This document shows, one piece after another, positions 35,104-43,807 of a stretch of DNA of 64,000 nucleotides. Source of the stretch: Pseudomonas putida (GTDB lineage: Bacteria; Pseudomonadota; Gammaproteobacteria; Pseudomonadales; Pseudomonadaceae); contig NZ_CP018846.1 in assembly GCF_002025705.1 (NCBI RefSeq), positions 6,005,501 through 6,069,500 of the forward strand, given 5' to 3'. The notes below the pieces were generated by a model. The model searched no databases and was not told the origin of the DNA. It was given only the letters and a program-made list of their open reading frames with translations. How positions within the stretch are numbered: position 1 is the first letter of the stretch; every line of letters starts with the position of its first letter. The position numbers and the translations under genes were made by a program.

Positions 35104-36381
35104 ATGAGCAAGACCAACGAATCCTTGATGCAACGTCGTGTAGCCGCCGTCCCACGTGGCGTCGGCCAAATCCACCCGATCTTCGTCGAGTCCGCGAAGA
35201 ACGCTACGGTGATCGACGTTGAAGGCCGCGAACTGATCGACTTCGCCGGCGGCATCGCAGTACTGAACACTGGCCACCTGCACCCGAAAGTGGTTGCAGC
35301 TGTGCAAGAGCAGCTGACCAAAGTCAGCCACACCTGCTTCCAGGTGCTGGCCTACGAACCCTACGTAGAGCTGTGCGAAAAGATCAACAAGCTGGTCCCA
35401 GGCGACTTCGACAAGAAGACCCTGCTGGTCACTTCCGGCTCCGAAGCCGTTGAAAACGCCGTCAAGATCGCCCGTGCTGCCACTGGCCGTGCTGGCGTGA
35501 TCGCCTTCACCGGCGGTTACCACGGCCGTACCATGATGACCCTGGGCCTGACCGGCAAGGTTGTGCCGTACTCCGCTGGCATGGGCCTGATGCCAGGCGG
35601 CATCTTCCGCGCCCTGTTCCCGAGCGAACTGCACGGTGTCAGCGTTGACGACGCCATCGCTTCGGTCGAGCGCATCTTCAAGAACGACGCCGAGCCGCGC
35701 GACATCGCCGCGATCATCCTCGAGCCAGTACAAGGCGAAGGCGGCTTCCTGCCTGCGCCGAAAGAGCTGATGAAGCGCCTGCGCGAGCTGTGCGACAAGC
35801 ACGGCATCCTGCTGATCGCCGACGAAGTGCAAACTGGCGCTGGCCGTACCGGCACCTTCTTCGCCATGGAACAGATGGGCGTCGCGCCTGACCTGACCAC
35901 CTTCGCCAAGTCCATCGCTGGCGGCTTCCCGCTGGCCGGTGTGTGCGGCAAGGCCGAGATCATGGACGCCATCGCTCCGGGCGGCCTGGGCGGTACCTAC
36001 GCTGGCTCGCCAATCGCCTGCGCCGCAGCTCTGGCCGTTATCCAGGTGTTCGAGGAAGAGAAGCTGCTGGACCGTAGCAAGGCTGTCGGTGAGCACCTGA
36101 CCACTGGCCTGCGCAAGATCCAGGAAAAGCACCCGATCATCGGCGACGTCCGTGGTCTGGGCTCGATGATCGCTGTGGAAGTCTTCGAAAAAGGCACCCA
36201 CACCCCGAACGCTGCTGCCGTTGCCCAGGTTGTGGCCAAGGCGCGCGACAAGGGTCTGATCCTGCTGTCCTGCGGCACCTACGGCAACGTCCTGCGTATC
36301 CTGGTTCCGCTGACCGCCGAAGACGCGCTGCTGGACAAAGGCCTGGCCATCATCGAAGAGTGCTTCGCTGAACTCGCCTGA
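35104..36381 (+). CDS. gabT: 4-aminobutyrate aminotransferase GabT
   Basis: 425 residues. PLP-dependent class III aminotransferase converting GABA to succinic semialdehyde. Motifs: VTSGSEAVENAVKIAR, GGYHGRTMMTLGLTG, the PLP Asp in LLIADEVQTGAGRTG and the Schiff-base Lys in TTFAKSIAGGFPLAG. Start ATG 35104 follows GAGGG; the frame upstream is only intergenic. Works with gabD 180 bases upstream. Confidence 0.95.
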   Translation: MSKTNESLMQRRVAAVPRGVGQIHPIFVESAKNATVIDVEGRELIDFAGGIAVLNTGHLHPKVVAAVQEQLTKVSHTCFQVLAYEPYVELCEKINKLVPGDFDKKTLLVTSGSEAVENAVKIARAATGRAGVIAFTGGYHGRTMMTLGLTGKVVPYSAGMGLMPGGIFRALFPSELHGVSVDDAIASVERIFKNDAEPRDIAAIILEPVQGEGGFLPAPKELMKRLRELCDKHGILLIADEVQTGAGRTGTFFAMEQMGVAPDLTTFAKSIAGGFPLAGVCGKAEIMDAIAPGGLGGTYAGSPIACAAALAVIQVFEEEKLLDRSKAVGEHLTTGLRKIQEKHPIIGDVRGLGSMIAVEVFEKGTHTPNAAAVAQVVAKARDKGLILLSCGTYGNVLRILVPLTAEDALLDKGLAIIEECFAELA

Positions 36382-36396
36382 TGTGATGCGCTTCAT

Positions 36397-36425
36397 AAAA
36401 AAACCCGCTTAGGCGGGTTTTTTTT
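36397..36425. terminator. Strong bidirectional terminator after gabT
   Basis: AAAAAAACCCGC-TTA-GCGGGTTTTTTTT type hairpin with A-run and T-run on the two sides, 15 bases after the gabT stop. Confidence 0.92.
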
Positions 36426-36518
36426 GTGCCCAGAAAAGCCGCATGGCGCTATGGTTGTGGAAGGATTTGCCTTGGAAGCTGCGAAGGACTGTGTGTCAGG
36501 GATATTCAGGAGTTGGCC

Positions 36519-37823
36519 ATGAGTGCTGCAGACCCCACCCCACCGTGCGTGCTGATCGCCGAAGGCGACCCTTGGGTACGTGAAATGTTGAGCGAAATGC
36601 TGCTCAGCGTGCGTTGCGATGCCCGCTTGCAGGTCTGCGCCGACGGCTCGCAGGCGCTCACGGCGCTGGCCAACAAACCCGACCTGATCATCGCTGCCCG
36701 CGAACTGGCAGGTCTGGATGGCCTCGACCTGCTGCGCAAGGTTCGCGCCAAGGGCCCGGGGCTGCCGTTCATTCTCATGAGCGAGCGCAGCGATAGCGCC
36801 AGCGTGCGCGAAGCGTTGCCGCTGCACCCTACGGCTTACCTGAGCAAACCACTGAACCTGGACAAGCTGCGCAAAAGCCTTGAAGAGCTGTTGCTGGCCG
36901 TGGGCGAGCAGATCGCCTGCCCGGTGCCGCCGCTGCAGCCTGGCGCCAGCCTGCCGGCCTACCTCGAACAACGCCGCGCCACCGCCGATGGTGGGCCGCT
37001 GTTCGCCGATGTGCAGGTGGCGATCAAGCGTGCGCTCAACCCTCAGGGCCTGGACCTCAAGGTGCTCGAAGAGGAAGTGCGTGACGACCCGCAGATCACC
37101 GCTGTGCTCATCGCCGCTGCCAACAGTGCCAGCCTGCACCGTGACGCTCCTGTGCAGACGCTGATGCAGGCGCTGAACAAGCTCGGCAGCACCCAGAGCA
37201 TGAACCTGATTCTGGGCCTCACCCTCAAGCGCAGTGCGCGCCTGAGCGACCCGCTGCTGACGCAACATGCCACCCATTACTGGAACCTTTCGCTGCACAC
37301 CGCCGAGTACGCCCGCTCGCTGGCGCGGATGCTCGAGCTGGACCAGGAGCGCTGTTACTGCGCAGGTCTGCTGCATTGCCTGGGCGATCTGGCGGTGTTG
37401 CGTAGCCTGCAGGAGTGGCGCCTGGCCGGTGGTGAGCTGGACGAGGACCGGGTGCAGCTGTCGCTCAACGAATTCGGCGCGGCATTCGGCTCGGCGTTGC
37501 GCACCCGCTGGCGCCTGCCGCTGAGCCTGCGCGAGCTGATCGCGGCGATCTATCAGCTGGGTGGCGGGGTGTATTCACGGGAGATCCTGGCCTTGAACCT
37601 GGCCGGGCAATTGGCGCGCCTGCCGGCCGATCAGGGGTTGGAGAAGCTGGCCAGCAACAAGACGGCACGCTTGCTGAAGGTTGGGCTGCCGGAACTGAGC
37701 CGGTTGCGCAAGGTGGAGAATCCTGAAGTGAAGCCGCAGGAAACTCAGACGCCAGCTGATCCATTGAACGCCAAGCCTGAGGCCTTGGTTGACGGAGGGG
37801 AGCCTGAAAACGCCGAGCCCTGA
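36519..37823 (+). CDS. HDOD-domain protein with degenerate receiver domain
   Basis: 434 residues. Residues about 8-125 form a CheY-like receiver, but the phosphoacceptor position reads LIIAARELAGLDG, with Ala where Asp is expected, and the acidic pocket is AEGD. The conserved Lys is kept (LSKPLN). Residues about 150-350 form an HDOD domain (QITAVLIAAANSAS, TLMQALNKLGSTQSMNLILG, ARMLELDQERCYCAGLLHCLGDLAVL), an HD-GYP relative usually without hydrolase activity. The C-terminus is a proline/glutamate tail. A phosphorylation-independent signalling adaptor is inferred. GGAG precedes ATG 36519. Confidence 0.85.
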   Translation: MSAADPTPPCVLIAEGDPWVREMLSEMLLSVRCDARLQVCADGSQALTALANKPDLIIAARELAGLDGLDLLRKVRAKGPGLPFILMSERSDSASVREALPLHPTAYLSKPLNLDKLRKSLEELLLAVGEQIACPVPPLQPGASLPAYLEQRRATADGGPLFADVQVAIKRALNPQGLDLKVLEEEVRDDPQITAVLIAAANSASLHRDAPVQTLMQALNKLGSTQSMNLILGLTLKRSARLSDPLLTQHATHYWNLSLHTAEYARSLARMLELDQERCYCAGLLHCLGDLAVLRSLQEWRLAGGELDEDRVQLSLNEFGAAFGSALRTRWRLPLSLRELIAAIYQLGGGVYSREILALNLAGQLARLPADQGLEKLASNKTARLLKVGLPELSRLRKVENPEVKPQETQTPADPLNAKPEALVDGGEPENAEP

Positions 37824-37829
37824 AATGAC

Positions 37830-37853
37830 AAAACCCAGCCAATGCTGGGTTTT
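37830..37853. terminator. Bidirectional terminator
   Basis: AAAACCCAGC-CAAT-GCTGGGTTTT, seven bases after the HDOD stop. It lies between two convergent genes and suits both strands. Confidence 0.85.
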
Positions 37854-37931
37854 GCAAGTCCCTCAAGGGGGATAAAACGCTAAGTGCCTCTATGGGCTAC
37901 GGGACAACAGTAAGGAGGATGGGCCTGGCTG

Positions 37932-38387
37932 TCAACCTCTCAGGAGCGAGCCCGCGTTCATGACCTTGATTATTGCGAGTTGCACCCTTTCGACCACTTC
38001 ACGAGCGAGAATTTGATCAAGGCAGCCCCTGCCGACTTGCCTCGGTTTGAACAAGCGCTCCCTGCTAACTTGTGCGACAAGATCGGCCTTGGCCCATCGC
38101 GTCTGCTGTTTGAAATAGGGCAGTTCAGTGATCAGGTCTGATGAAAGCTCAACATGCCATCCTCGGCTCAGTTTCCCTGAATCCTTGGTGGTTGATAACG
38201 GGACTACTATGCAGGCGTTGGAGTCGATTTTTCCATTGATCACAATAACAAGCCGGTTCTTGACCATCTCTGGCTTGAGCCGAAAATCGTAGTGAAAAGC
38301 TGCAGCTATTTCCTCGTTGCAGCTTCGGTAATCACCATAATTGCATTCGAGTATTTGGCCGACTTTGGGCTCGAACCTGATTGCCAT
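37932..38387 (-). CDS. Orphan PemK/MazF-like protein
   Basis: 151 residues. The order PKVGQILECNYG, PEMVKNRLVIVING, NACIVVPLSTTKD, RWAKADLVAQVSRERLF fits the PemK/MazF (CcdB-barrel) fold of type II toxins: basic entry loop, central Pro-Leu-Ser-Thr strand, then the WAKAD and ERL segments. It is longer than MazF (about 110). There is no antitoxin-sized gene next to it on either side. Its A+T content is above that of its neighbours, suggesting transfer. Ribonuclease activity is not shown; it could be a domesticated or chromosomally tolerated relative. Confidence 0.68.
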   Translation of the reverse strand: MAIRFEPKVGQILECNYGDYRSCNEEIAAAFHYDFRLKPEMVKNRLVIVINGKIDSNACIVVPLSTTKDSGKLSRGWHVELSSDLITELPYFKQQTRWAKADLVAQVSRERLFKPRQVGRGCLDQILAREVVERVQLAIIKVMNAGSLLRG

Positions 38388-38531
38388 GTCCCATCCTGAG
38401 GCCTTGGTTTCGGCCTCATGATGTCACGCGACTTGCGCCATAAGAGCGGATCGCAGCCCATTAAAGGAAATCAAGACCATTCCTACATGGGGCTTCTGCA
38501 GATCTGCAGGATTTTTCTGATCTCGATCCCT

Positions 38532-39518
38532 CTACCCACGGACTATCTGGTTCTTGCCCTGCCGCTTGGCCTTGTACATCGCCGCATCGGCACGGGCGAA
38601 CAAGCTATCCAGCGATTCGTCTTCATCGGTCAGCCCGGTCAGCCCCTGGCTCACCGTCACACTGTACGCCTCATCGCCATGGCTGAAGCCCTGCCGCTGA
38701 ATCTCCCGCTGCAGGCGCTCGGCGATCTGCTCGGCCACCTGTGCGGTGCAGCCCGGGAAAACGGCCGCGAACTCTTCACCGCCGATACGCCCAAACTGGT
38801 CACCACGGCGTAACACGGCCTTGCCGCTGTCGGCGATGCGCTGCAGCACCTGGTCGCCTTCCTGATGCCCATAGCTGTCGTTGATGCGCTTGAAGTCGTC
38901 GATGTCCAGCAGCAGGAAAGCCAATGGCGTGCCGTCTTCGCGGGCGCTGTCGAAGGCCTGCTGGGCGCACTCGAAGAAGTGCCGCCGGTTGCTGCTCTGG
39001 GTCAGCACATCGGTGGTGGCCAGGCGCTGCAGTTCGCTTTCCAGTTGCTTCTTTTCGGTGATGTCCTCGGCGATGCCGACGATGATTACCCGGTCATCTT
39101 CGCTCTGCTGGTTGATGTAGCACTTGTCGCTGAGCCAGCGCACCTGGCCGCTGGCGTTGAGGATGCGGTATTCGCGGTCTTCCACTGCGCCCTTCAGCAG
39201 CACCTGGGCCAGGCTGCGCTCGGCGAACTCCAGGTCATCGGGGTAGATACTGTCGCGCCATTCGTTGTAGTCGGCCAGCACCAGGCTGGCCGGTCGACCG
39301 AAGATACGTTCGTAGGCGGGGCTGACGTAGAGCACCTGGCGGGTTTCCCAGTCGAAGGCCCAGAGCACGGCGTTGACGCTGTCGAGCAGCGAGCTGTACA
39401 GCTGTTCGCGCTCACTCAGGCGGGCAACTTCGCCCTGGGCGTGTAGCAGGGCCAGCAAGGTTTGTGCGGCTTCGGGAGGCGGGCTACCTGACAAGGATGG
39501 AGGAAGGTTCTTGGCCAT
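38532..39518 (-). CDS. PAS-GGDEF diguanylate cyclase
   Basis: 328 residues. A PAS/PAC sensor (about 45-160; SVNAVLWAFDWETRQVLYVS, IVGIAEDITEKKQLE) is followed by a GGDEF domain. The active site RIGGEEF is intact, and RRGD five residues before it is an inhibitory I-site. It should make c-di-GMP with product feedback. No membrane segment, so cytoplasmic. Start uncertain: ATG 39518 is chosen, and a GTG at 39572 would add 18 residues. It follows the desaturase gene by 139 bases on the same strand. Confidence 0.87.
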   Translation of the reverse strand: MAKNLPPSLSGSPPPEAAQTLLALLHAQGEVARLSEREQLYSSLLDSVNAVLWAFDWETRQVLYVSPAYERIFGRPASLVLADYNEWRDSIYPDDLEFAERSLAQVLLKGAVEDREYRILNASGQVRWLSDKCYINQQSEDDRVIIVGIAEDITEKKQLESELQRLATTDVLTQSSNRRHFFECAQQAFDSAREDGTPLAFLLLDIDDFKRINDSYGHQEGDQVLQRIADSGKAVLRRGDQFGRIGGEEFAAVFPGCTAQVAEQIAERLQREIQRQGFSHGDEAYSVTVSQGLTGLTDEDESLDSLFARADAAMYKAKRQGKNQIVRG

Positions 39519-39657
39519 GAGCACGGAGCAGTTCTCATTGATAGGGCGCGCGGCCACGAACCGGCCCGCCACGCGGGCGATGTACGGTTTGAGTGGGTTT
39601 TCAGGGGGGAAGTTCCTGCAGGCACGCCCCGTTGCGGGGCGTGCCGATCAGCGGCTA

Positions 39658-40842
39658 TCAGGCACCCGTGGGGCGCAGGGAGTAGGTTTTCAGCTGTGCA
39701 GCGAAATCGTGCAGGGCATGGATACCGCTGGCCTCGGCCTCGTGTACCCAGTCCTTCATGGCCGCCAGCATATCGTGGCCGTTGGCGCTGGTACGGGCCC
39801 AGATCTGTTGCAGCGCCAGGCGCTTCTCGTAGATGGTCTTCAGGGCCTGGCTGTGGGCGAGCATGCTTTCGATGCGCACGTGGTGGCGGTCTTCGAGCAG
39901 GCTGGTTTCGCGCGACAGCAGGCGCTTGGCACGGCGGAAGCGGTGGCGTACCGAGGCATCGACCTTGGCCAGCTCCTGCTTGACCAGCGGGCCGATCACC
40001 AGCTTGCGGTACTGGGCCATGATCTGGAAGCGGTTGTTGAGGATGGCCATGGCAGTATCCATGTCCAGGCTGGCCTTGCCCTCGACCCGGTGGGCGATGG
40101 GCGCCACGCGTTGCACCTTGGCCAGGCGCAGCAGGCAGAACACACGGATCCAGGCCCAGCCCATGTCGAACTCCCAGCGTTTGACCGAGAGCTTGGCCGA
40201 GTTGGGGTAGGTGTGGTGGTTGTTGTGCAGTTCTTCGCCACCGATGACGATACCCCACGGCACCAGGTTGGTGGCGGCGTCGCGGCATTCGAAATTGCGG
40301 TAGCCGACCGCGTGGCCCAGGCCGTTGACCACGCCGGCGGCCCAGAACGGAATCCACATCATCTGTACCGCCCAGATGGTGATGCCGATGGTGCCGAACA
40401 GCAGCAGGTCGATGACCGCCATCAGCACGATGCCGCCGAGCTTGTAGCGTGAGTAGAGGTTGCGCTCGACCCAGTCTTCCGGGCAGTTCTTGCCATAGAT
40501 GCGCAGGGTCTCGGGGTTGCGTGCCTCTTCGCGGTAGAGTTCGGCCCCTTTGCGCAGCACCGTGCCAAGGCCCTTGTAGACCGGGCTGTGCGGGTCGTCC
40601 GGGGTTTCGCACTTGGCGTGGTGCTTGCGGTGCACGGCCGTCCATTCGCGGGTGTTCTGTGCCGTGGTCAGCCACAGCCAGAAGCGGAAGAAATGCTTGA
40701 GCGCGCCATTGAGCTCCAGCGCACGGTGGGCGGAGTAGCGGTGCAGGTAGATAGTGACGCTGACGATGGTCACATGGGTCATCAGCAGGGTGACGCCAAC
40801 CAGTTGCCAGGCCGACAAGTCGAGCAGACCGTTGTACCACAT
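39658..40842 (-). CDS. desA: Membrane fatty acid delta-9 desaturase DesA-like
   Basis: 394 residues. Three histidine boxes of membrane-bound acyl desaturases: HRYSAH (34-39), HRKHH (71-75) and ELHNNHHTYP (about 204-210, HxxHH). Hydrophobic segments surround them. In pseudomonads the relative DesA makes a delta-9 double bond in phospholipid acyl chains to adjust fluidity. The C-terminal 150 residues are a soluble helical extension typical of this subgroup. Start set at MWYNGLLDLS just before the first helix. No ferredoxin reductase is adjacent. Confidence 0.88.
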   Translation of the reverse strand: MWYNGLLDLSAWQLVGVTLLMTHVTIVSVTIYLHRYSAHRALELNGALKHFFRFWLWLTTAQNTREWTAVHRKHHAKCETPDDPHSPVYKGLGTVLRKGAELYREEARNPETLRIYGKNCPEDWVERNLYSRYKLGGIVLMAVIDLLLFGTIGITIWAVQMMWIPFWAAGVVNGLGHAVGYRNFECRDAATNLVPWGIVIGGEELHNNHHTYPNSAKLSVKRWEFDMGWAWIRVFCLLRLAKVQRVAPIAHRVEGKASLDMDTAMAILNNRFQIMAQYRKLVIGPLVKQELAKVDASVRHRFRRAKRLLSRETSLLEDRHHVRIESMLAHSQALKTIYEKRLALQQIWARTSANGHDMLAAMKDWVHEAEASGIHALHDFAAQLKTYSLRPTGA

Positions 40843-40990
40843 AGGTGTAGATGCCCTCGGGAATGCAGGGAGAAGGGTGTGATTATCCCTTGGCGGGGAA
40901 ATAAAACCAGTCACCCTTTCAGATAGGAAGTCACGGCATGTTTCAGCCTTTATAATGCCCCATCCTTTTTCATGGGCTTTCCCCCCCGAC

Positions 40991-42886
40991 ATGTCTGTTT
41001 CCGTTCGCGACGCCTTGCGCATGGCAGCGCTGTATGTGGTGCTCTCGTTCCTCTGGCTGGTGCTGGCCGAGGTGGTCCTGCACAGTATGACTGACGACCC
41101 CCTGGCGTTGACCGTGGGCCGGCAGATCAACGTGGTGGTGTGGGTGCTGGTCAGTGCCTTGCTGATCTTCGTGTCCCGTGCGCGCCTGCTCAACTTCATC
41201 GGTATCGGTGCGCGTCTGCGCAGCGAAGACCGTGAGCGCCTGCGCATGGCCGCGGCGGTGTTCGACAGCACGCTGGAGGGCGTGTTGGTGACTGACCGCC
41301 AAGGCCTGATCGTGCACGTCAACCGCGCCTTCATGCGCATTACCGGCTACCAGCAGGACGAAGTGCTGGGGCAGCGCCCGAGCAAGTTCAAGTCGGGGCG
41401 CCACGGCGTGCCGTTCTATCAGCAGATTTATGCCGCGCTGGCCGAAAAGGGCGAGTGGAGCGGCGAGATCTGGAACCGCCGTAAAAGCGGTGAAATCTAT
41501 CCGCAATGGCAGACGATCTGCGCCATCCGCGATGACAGCGGCGAGCTGAGCCATTACGTGGCGGTGTTCAGCGACATCAGTGCGATCAGGCATACCGAGC
41601 AGGAGCTGGCTTACCTGGCCCACCACGACCCGCTCACGGGTCTGCCCAACCGCCTGTTGTTCAACGACCGCGCCGAGCAGGCGCTGGCTGCAGCGCAGGC
41701 CAACAAGCGTGGTTGCGCCTTGCTGTTGCTCGACCTGGACCACTTTCAGAGCATCAACGACGGCCTTGGCCATACCATCGGCGACCAGCTCCTCAAACTG
41801 GTCGGCGAACGCCTGCGTGAGACCGTGGGCAACAACGTGACCCTGGCGCGCCTGGGCGGTGACGAATTCGGTGTGCTGGCCGAAAACTGCCAGCAGGTCG
41901 GTCAGGCCGGCAAGCTGGCGCAAGGCATCATCGAGCGTATGCGTGAACCCTTCGAGTTCGATGGCCACCGCCTGTTCATCAGTGCCAGCGTGGGTATCAG
42001 CCTGTTCCCCAACGACGCCCTGAGCGCCGAGCAACTGCTGCGCAATGCCGATTCGGCGCTATTCAAGGCCAAGGGTAATGGGCGTGCCTGCTACGCGCTG
42101 TACACCGAAGAGCTGACTGCCCACGCCCAGCACCGGGTGGAAACCGCGAGTGAGCTGCGTCGGGCGCTGGCCAAGGATGAGCTGCGGGTGTTCTTCCAGC
42201 CGGTGCATGACCTGTTCACGGCTAAGATGGTCGGCGTCGAGGCGCTGGTGCGTTGGCAACACCCGGAGCGTGGGCTGGTTCCGCCTGGCGAGTTCATCCC
42301 GATCGCCGAGCGTACCGGGCTGATTGCCGAGGTCGATGCCTGGGTGTTGCGTGAGGCCTGCCGGCAGATGGTTCAATGGCAGGAACAAGGACGCGCGCTG
42401 GAGTTCGTTGCCGTCAATATCTCCAGCCGCTTGTTTGGCCAGCGCGAGTTGTACCGGCAGGTGGCGGACGTGCTGCACGAGACGGGTCTGGACCCAGCAC
42501 TGCTGGAGCTGGAAGTGACCGAGAGTGCGGTGATGGAAGACCCGGAGGTGGCGCTGGAGCAACTGCATCGCCTGCGTGAGCTGGGGCTGAATCTGGCCAT
42601 CGATGATTTCGGCACGGGGTATTCGTCGCTGCTGCGGCTCAAGCGCTTGCCGGTGCAGAAGCTGAAGATCGACCAGGGCTTTGTCGCCGGCTTGCCGCTG
42701 GATGATGATGATATCGCGATTGTGCGGGTGATCATTGCCCTGGCGCGGAGCATGGGCATGCAGGTGCATGCCGAGGGCATCGAACAGTCTGAGCAAGCGC
42801 GGTTCCTGCTGGAGCAGCAGTGCCAGCTGGGGCAGGGGTACTGGTTCGGGCGGCCGGTGCCGGCTGGGGATCTGCACTGGGGCTGA
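40991..42886 (+). CDS. Membrane PAS-GGDEF-EAL dual c-di-GMP protein
   Basis: 631 residues. Two N-terminal helices (about 9-28 and 45-65), a PAS domain (about 85-200; FDSTLEGVLVTDRQGLIVHVNRAF), GGDEF (LGGDEF intact, about 300) and EAL (VGVEALVRWQHPERG with the EAL triad, plus LAIDDFGTGYSSL and LKIDQGFV). Both catalytic signatures are kept, so it could make or break c-di-GMP; PDE dominance is common in such hybrids. ATG 40991 is chosen for the compact TM start; another ATG at 40955 adds 12 residues. Divergent from desA. Confidence 0.88.
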   Translation: MSVSVRDALRMAALYVVLSFLWLVLAEVVLHSMTDDPLALTVGRQINVVVWVLVSALLIFVSRARLLNFIGIGARLRSEDRERLRMAAAVFDSTLEGVLVTDRQGLIVHVNRAFMRITGYQQDEVLGQRPSKFKSGRHGVPFYQQIYAALAEKGEWSGEIWNRRKSGEIYPQWQTICAIRDDSGELSHYVAVFSDISAIRHTEQELAYLAHHDPLTGLPNRLLFNDRAEQALAAAQANKRGCALLLLDLDHFQSINDGLGHTIGDQLLKLVGERLRETVGNNVTLARLGGDEFGVLAENCQQVGQAGKLAQGIIERMREPFEFDGHRLFISASVGISLFPNDALSAEQLLRNADSALFKAKGNGRACYALYTEELTAHAQHRVETASELRRALAKDELRVFFQPVHDLFTAKMVGVEALVRWQHPERGLVPPGEFIPIAERTGLIAEVDAWVLREACRQMVQWQEQGRALEFVAVNISSRLFGQRELYRQVADVLHETGLDPALLELEVTESAVMEDPEVALEQLHRLRELGLNLAIDDFGTGYSSLLRLKRLPVQKLKIDQGFVAGLPLDDDDIAIVRVIIALARSMGMQVHAEGIEQSEQARFLLEQQCQLGQGYWFGRPVPAGDLHWG

Positions 42887-42908
42887 GAGGTACGGCTGAA
42901 TTTGTTCA

Positions 42909-43140
42909 GCGCTTGTGAGATCGAGCGCCGCCCGCGCGGCGCATCGCGGATAAATCCGCTCCTACATTTGTTGCAACGTGCCGAACCTGTAACGCCATGG
43001 TTGCCAGCCCTGGCGCATGGCTTGAGTCCTACAGACAAGGCTGACAACGGTGACCTGTCAGGCATGGCCACGTTGCAATAAATGTAGGAGCGGATTTATC
43101 CGCGATGCGCCGCGCGGGCGGCGCTCGGTCTCACAGGCGC
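42909..43140. repeat. REP composite family A, copy 3
   Basis: 232 bases, with inverted arms starting GCGCTTGTGAGATCGAGCGC at the left. The spacer is almost identical to copy 2 (33037-33248), differing near CAACGGTGACCTGTCAGGC. It lies between the convergent GGDEF-EAL and metI genes. Confidence 0.92.
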
Positions 43141-43162
43141 AGAAGATGTTGCGACGGGCCCC

Positions 43163-43807
43163 TCAGCGCTTGTTCAAACCTTTCGCCAACCGGTCCCCTC
43201 CCAGCTGGATCAGCGCCACCAAGGCCACCAGCATGGCAATCACGGTCAACATGATCTGGCTGTCGAAACGCTGATACCCATACCGATAGGCAATGTCCCC
43301 CAGCCCCCCCGCGCCAATCGCCCCGGCCATGGCCGACGAGTTGATCAGTGTCACCAAGGTGATGGTGAACCCACCGACGATCCCCGGCAGTGCCTCGGGC
43401 AGCAGCACATGCCAGACGATATGCCAGCGCCGGCAACCCATGGCCTGCGCCGCCTCGACCAGGCCGTGGTCGACCTCGCGCAAACTTACCTCGGCAATCC
43501 GTGCGAAGAAGGGTGTGGCGGCGATGGTCAGTGGCACCACGGCGGCCCAGACGCCGTAGGTAGTACCCACCACCAGCCGGGTGAAGGGGATCAGCGCAAC
43601 CATCAGGATCAGGAACGGGATCGAGCGGAACAGGTTGACGAAGGCGCCCAGCACCCGGTTCAGCAAGGGTGCCTCGAAGATGCCGCCTTTGTCGCTGGTG
43701 ACCAGCAGCACCGCCATCGGCACACCCACCAGCAGCGCGACCAGCGACGACACGCCAACCATCAGCAGGGTGTCGAGCAGGCCTTCGAGCAAGCGATCAA
43801 ACCACAT
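43163..43807 (-). CDS. metI: MetI-like ABC permease
   Basis: 214 residues, about five membrane helices, as in D-methionine permeases. EAA loop GLVEAAQAMGCRRWHIVWHVLLPEALPGI (split, about 125-155). The start overlaps the end of metN by 11 bases. With metN and metQ it forms a complete MetNIQ-class importer; neighbouring Dsz-type enzymes suggest that the cargo may be another sulfur compound or methionine made scarce. Confidence 0.87.
   Translation of the reverse strand: MWFDRLLEGLLDTLLMVGVSSLVALLVGVPMAVLLVTSDKGGIFEAPLLNRVLGAFVNLFRSIPFLILMVALIPFTRLVVGTTYGVWAAVVPLTIAATPFFARIAEVSLREVDHGLVEAAQAMGCRRWHIVWHVLLPEALPGIVGGFTITLVTLINSSAMAGAIGAGGLGDIAYRYGYQRFDSQIMLTVIAMLVALVALIQLGGDRLAKGLNKR

Noticed and set aside
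36382..36518. Small gene between gabT and the HDOD protein
   Set aside because: Only a terminator and leader are visible; no ribosome site with a plausible frame.
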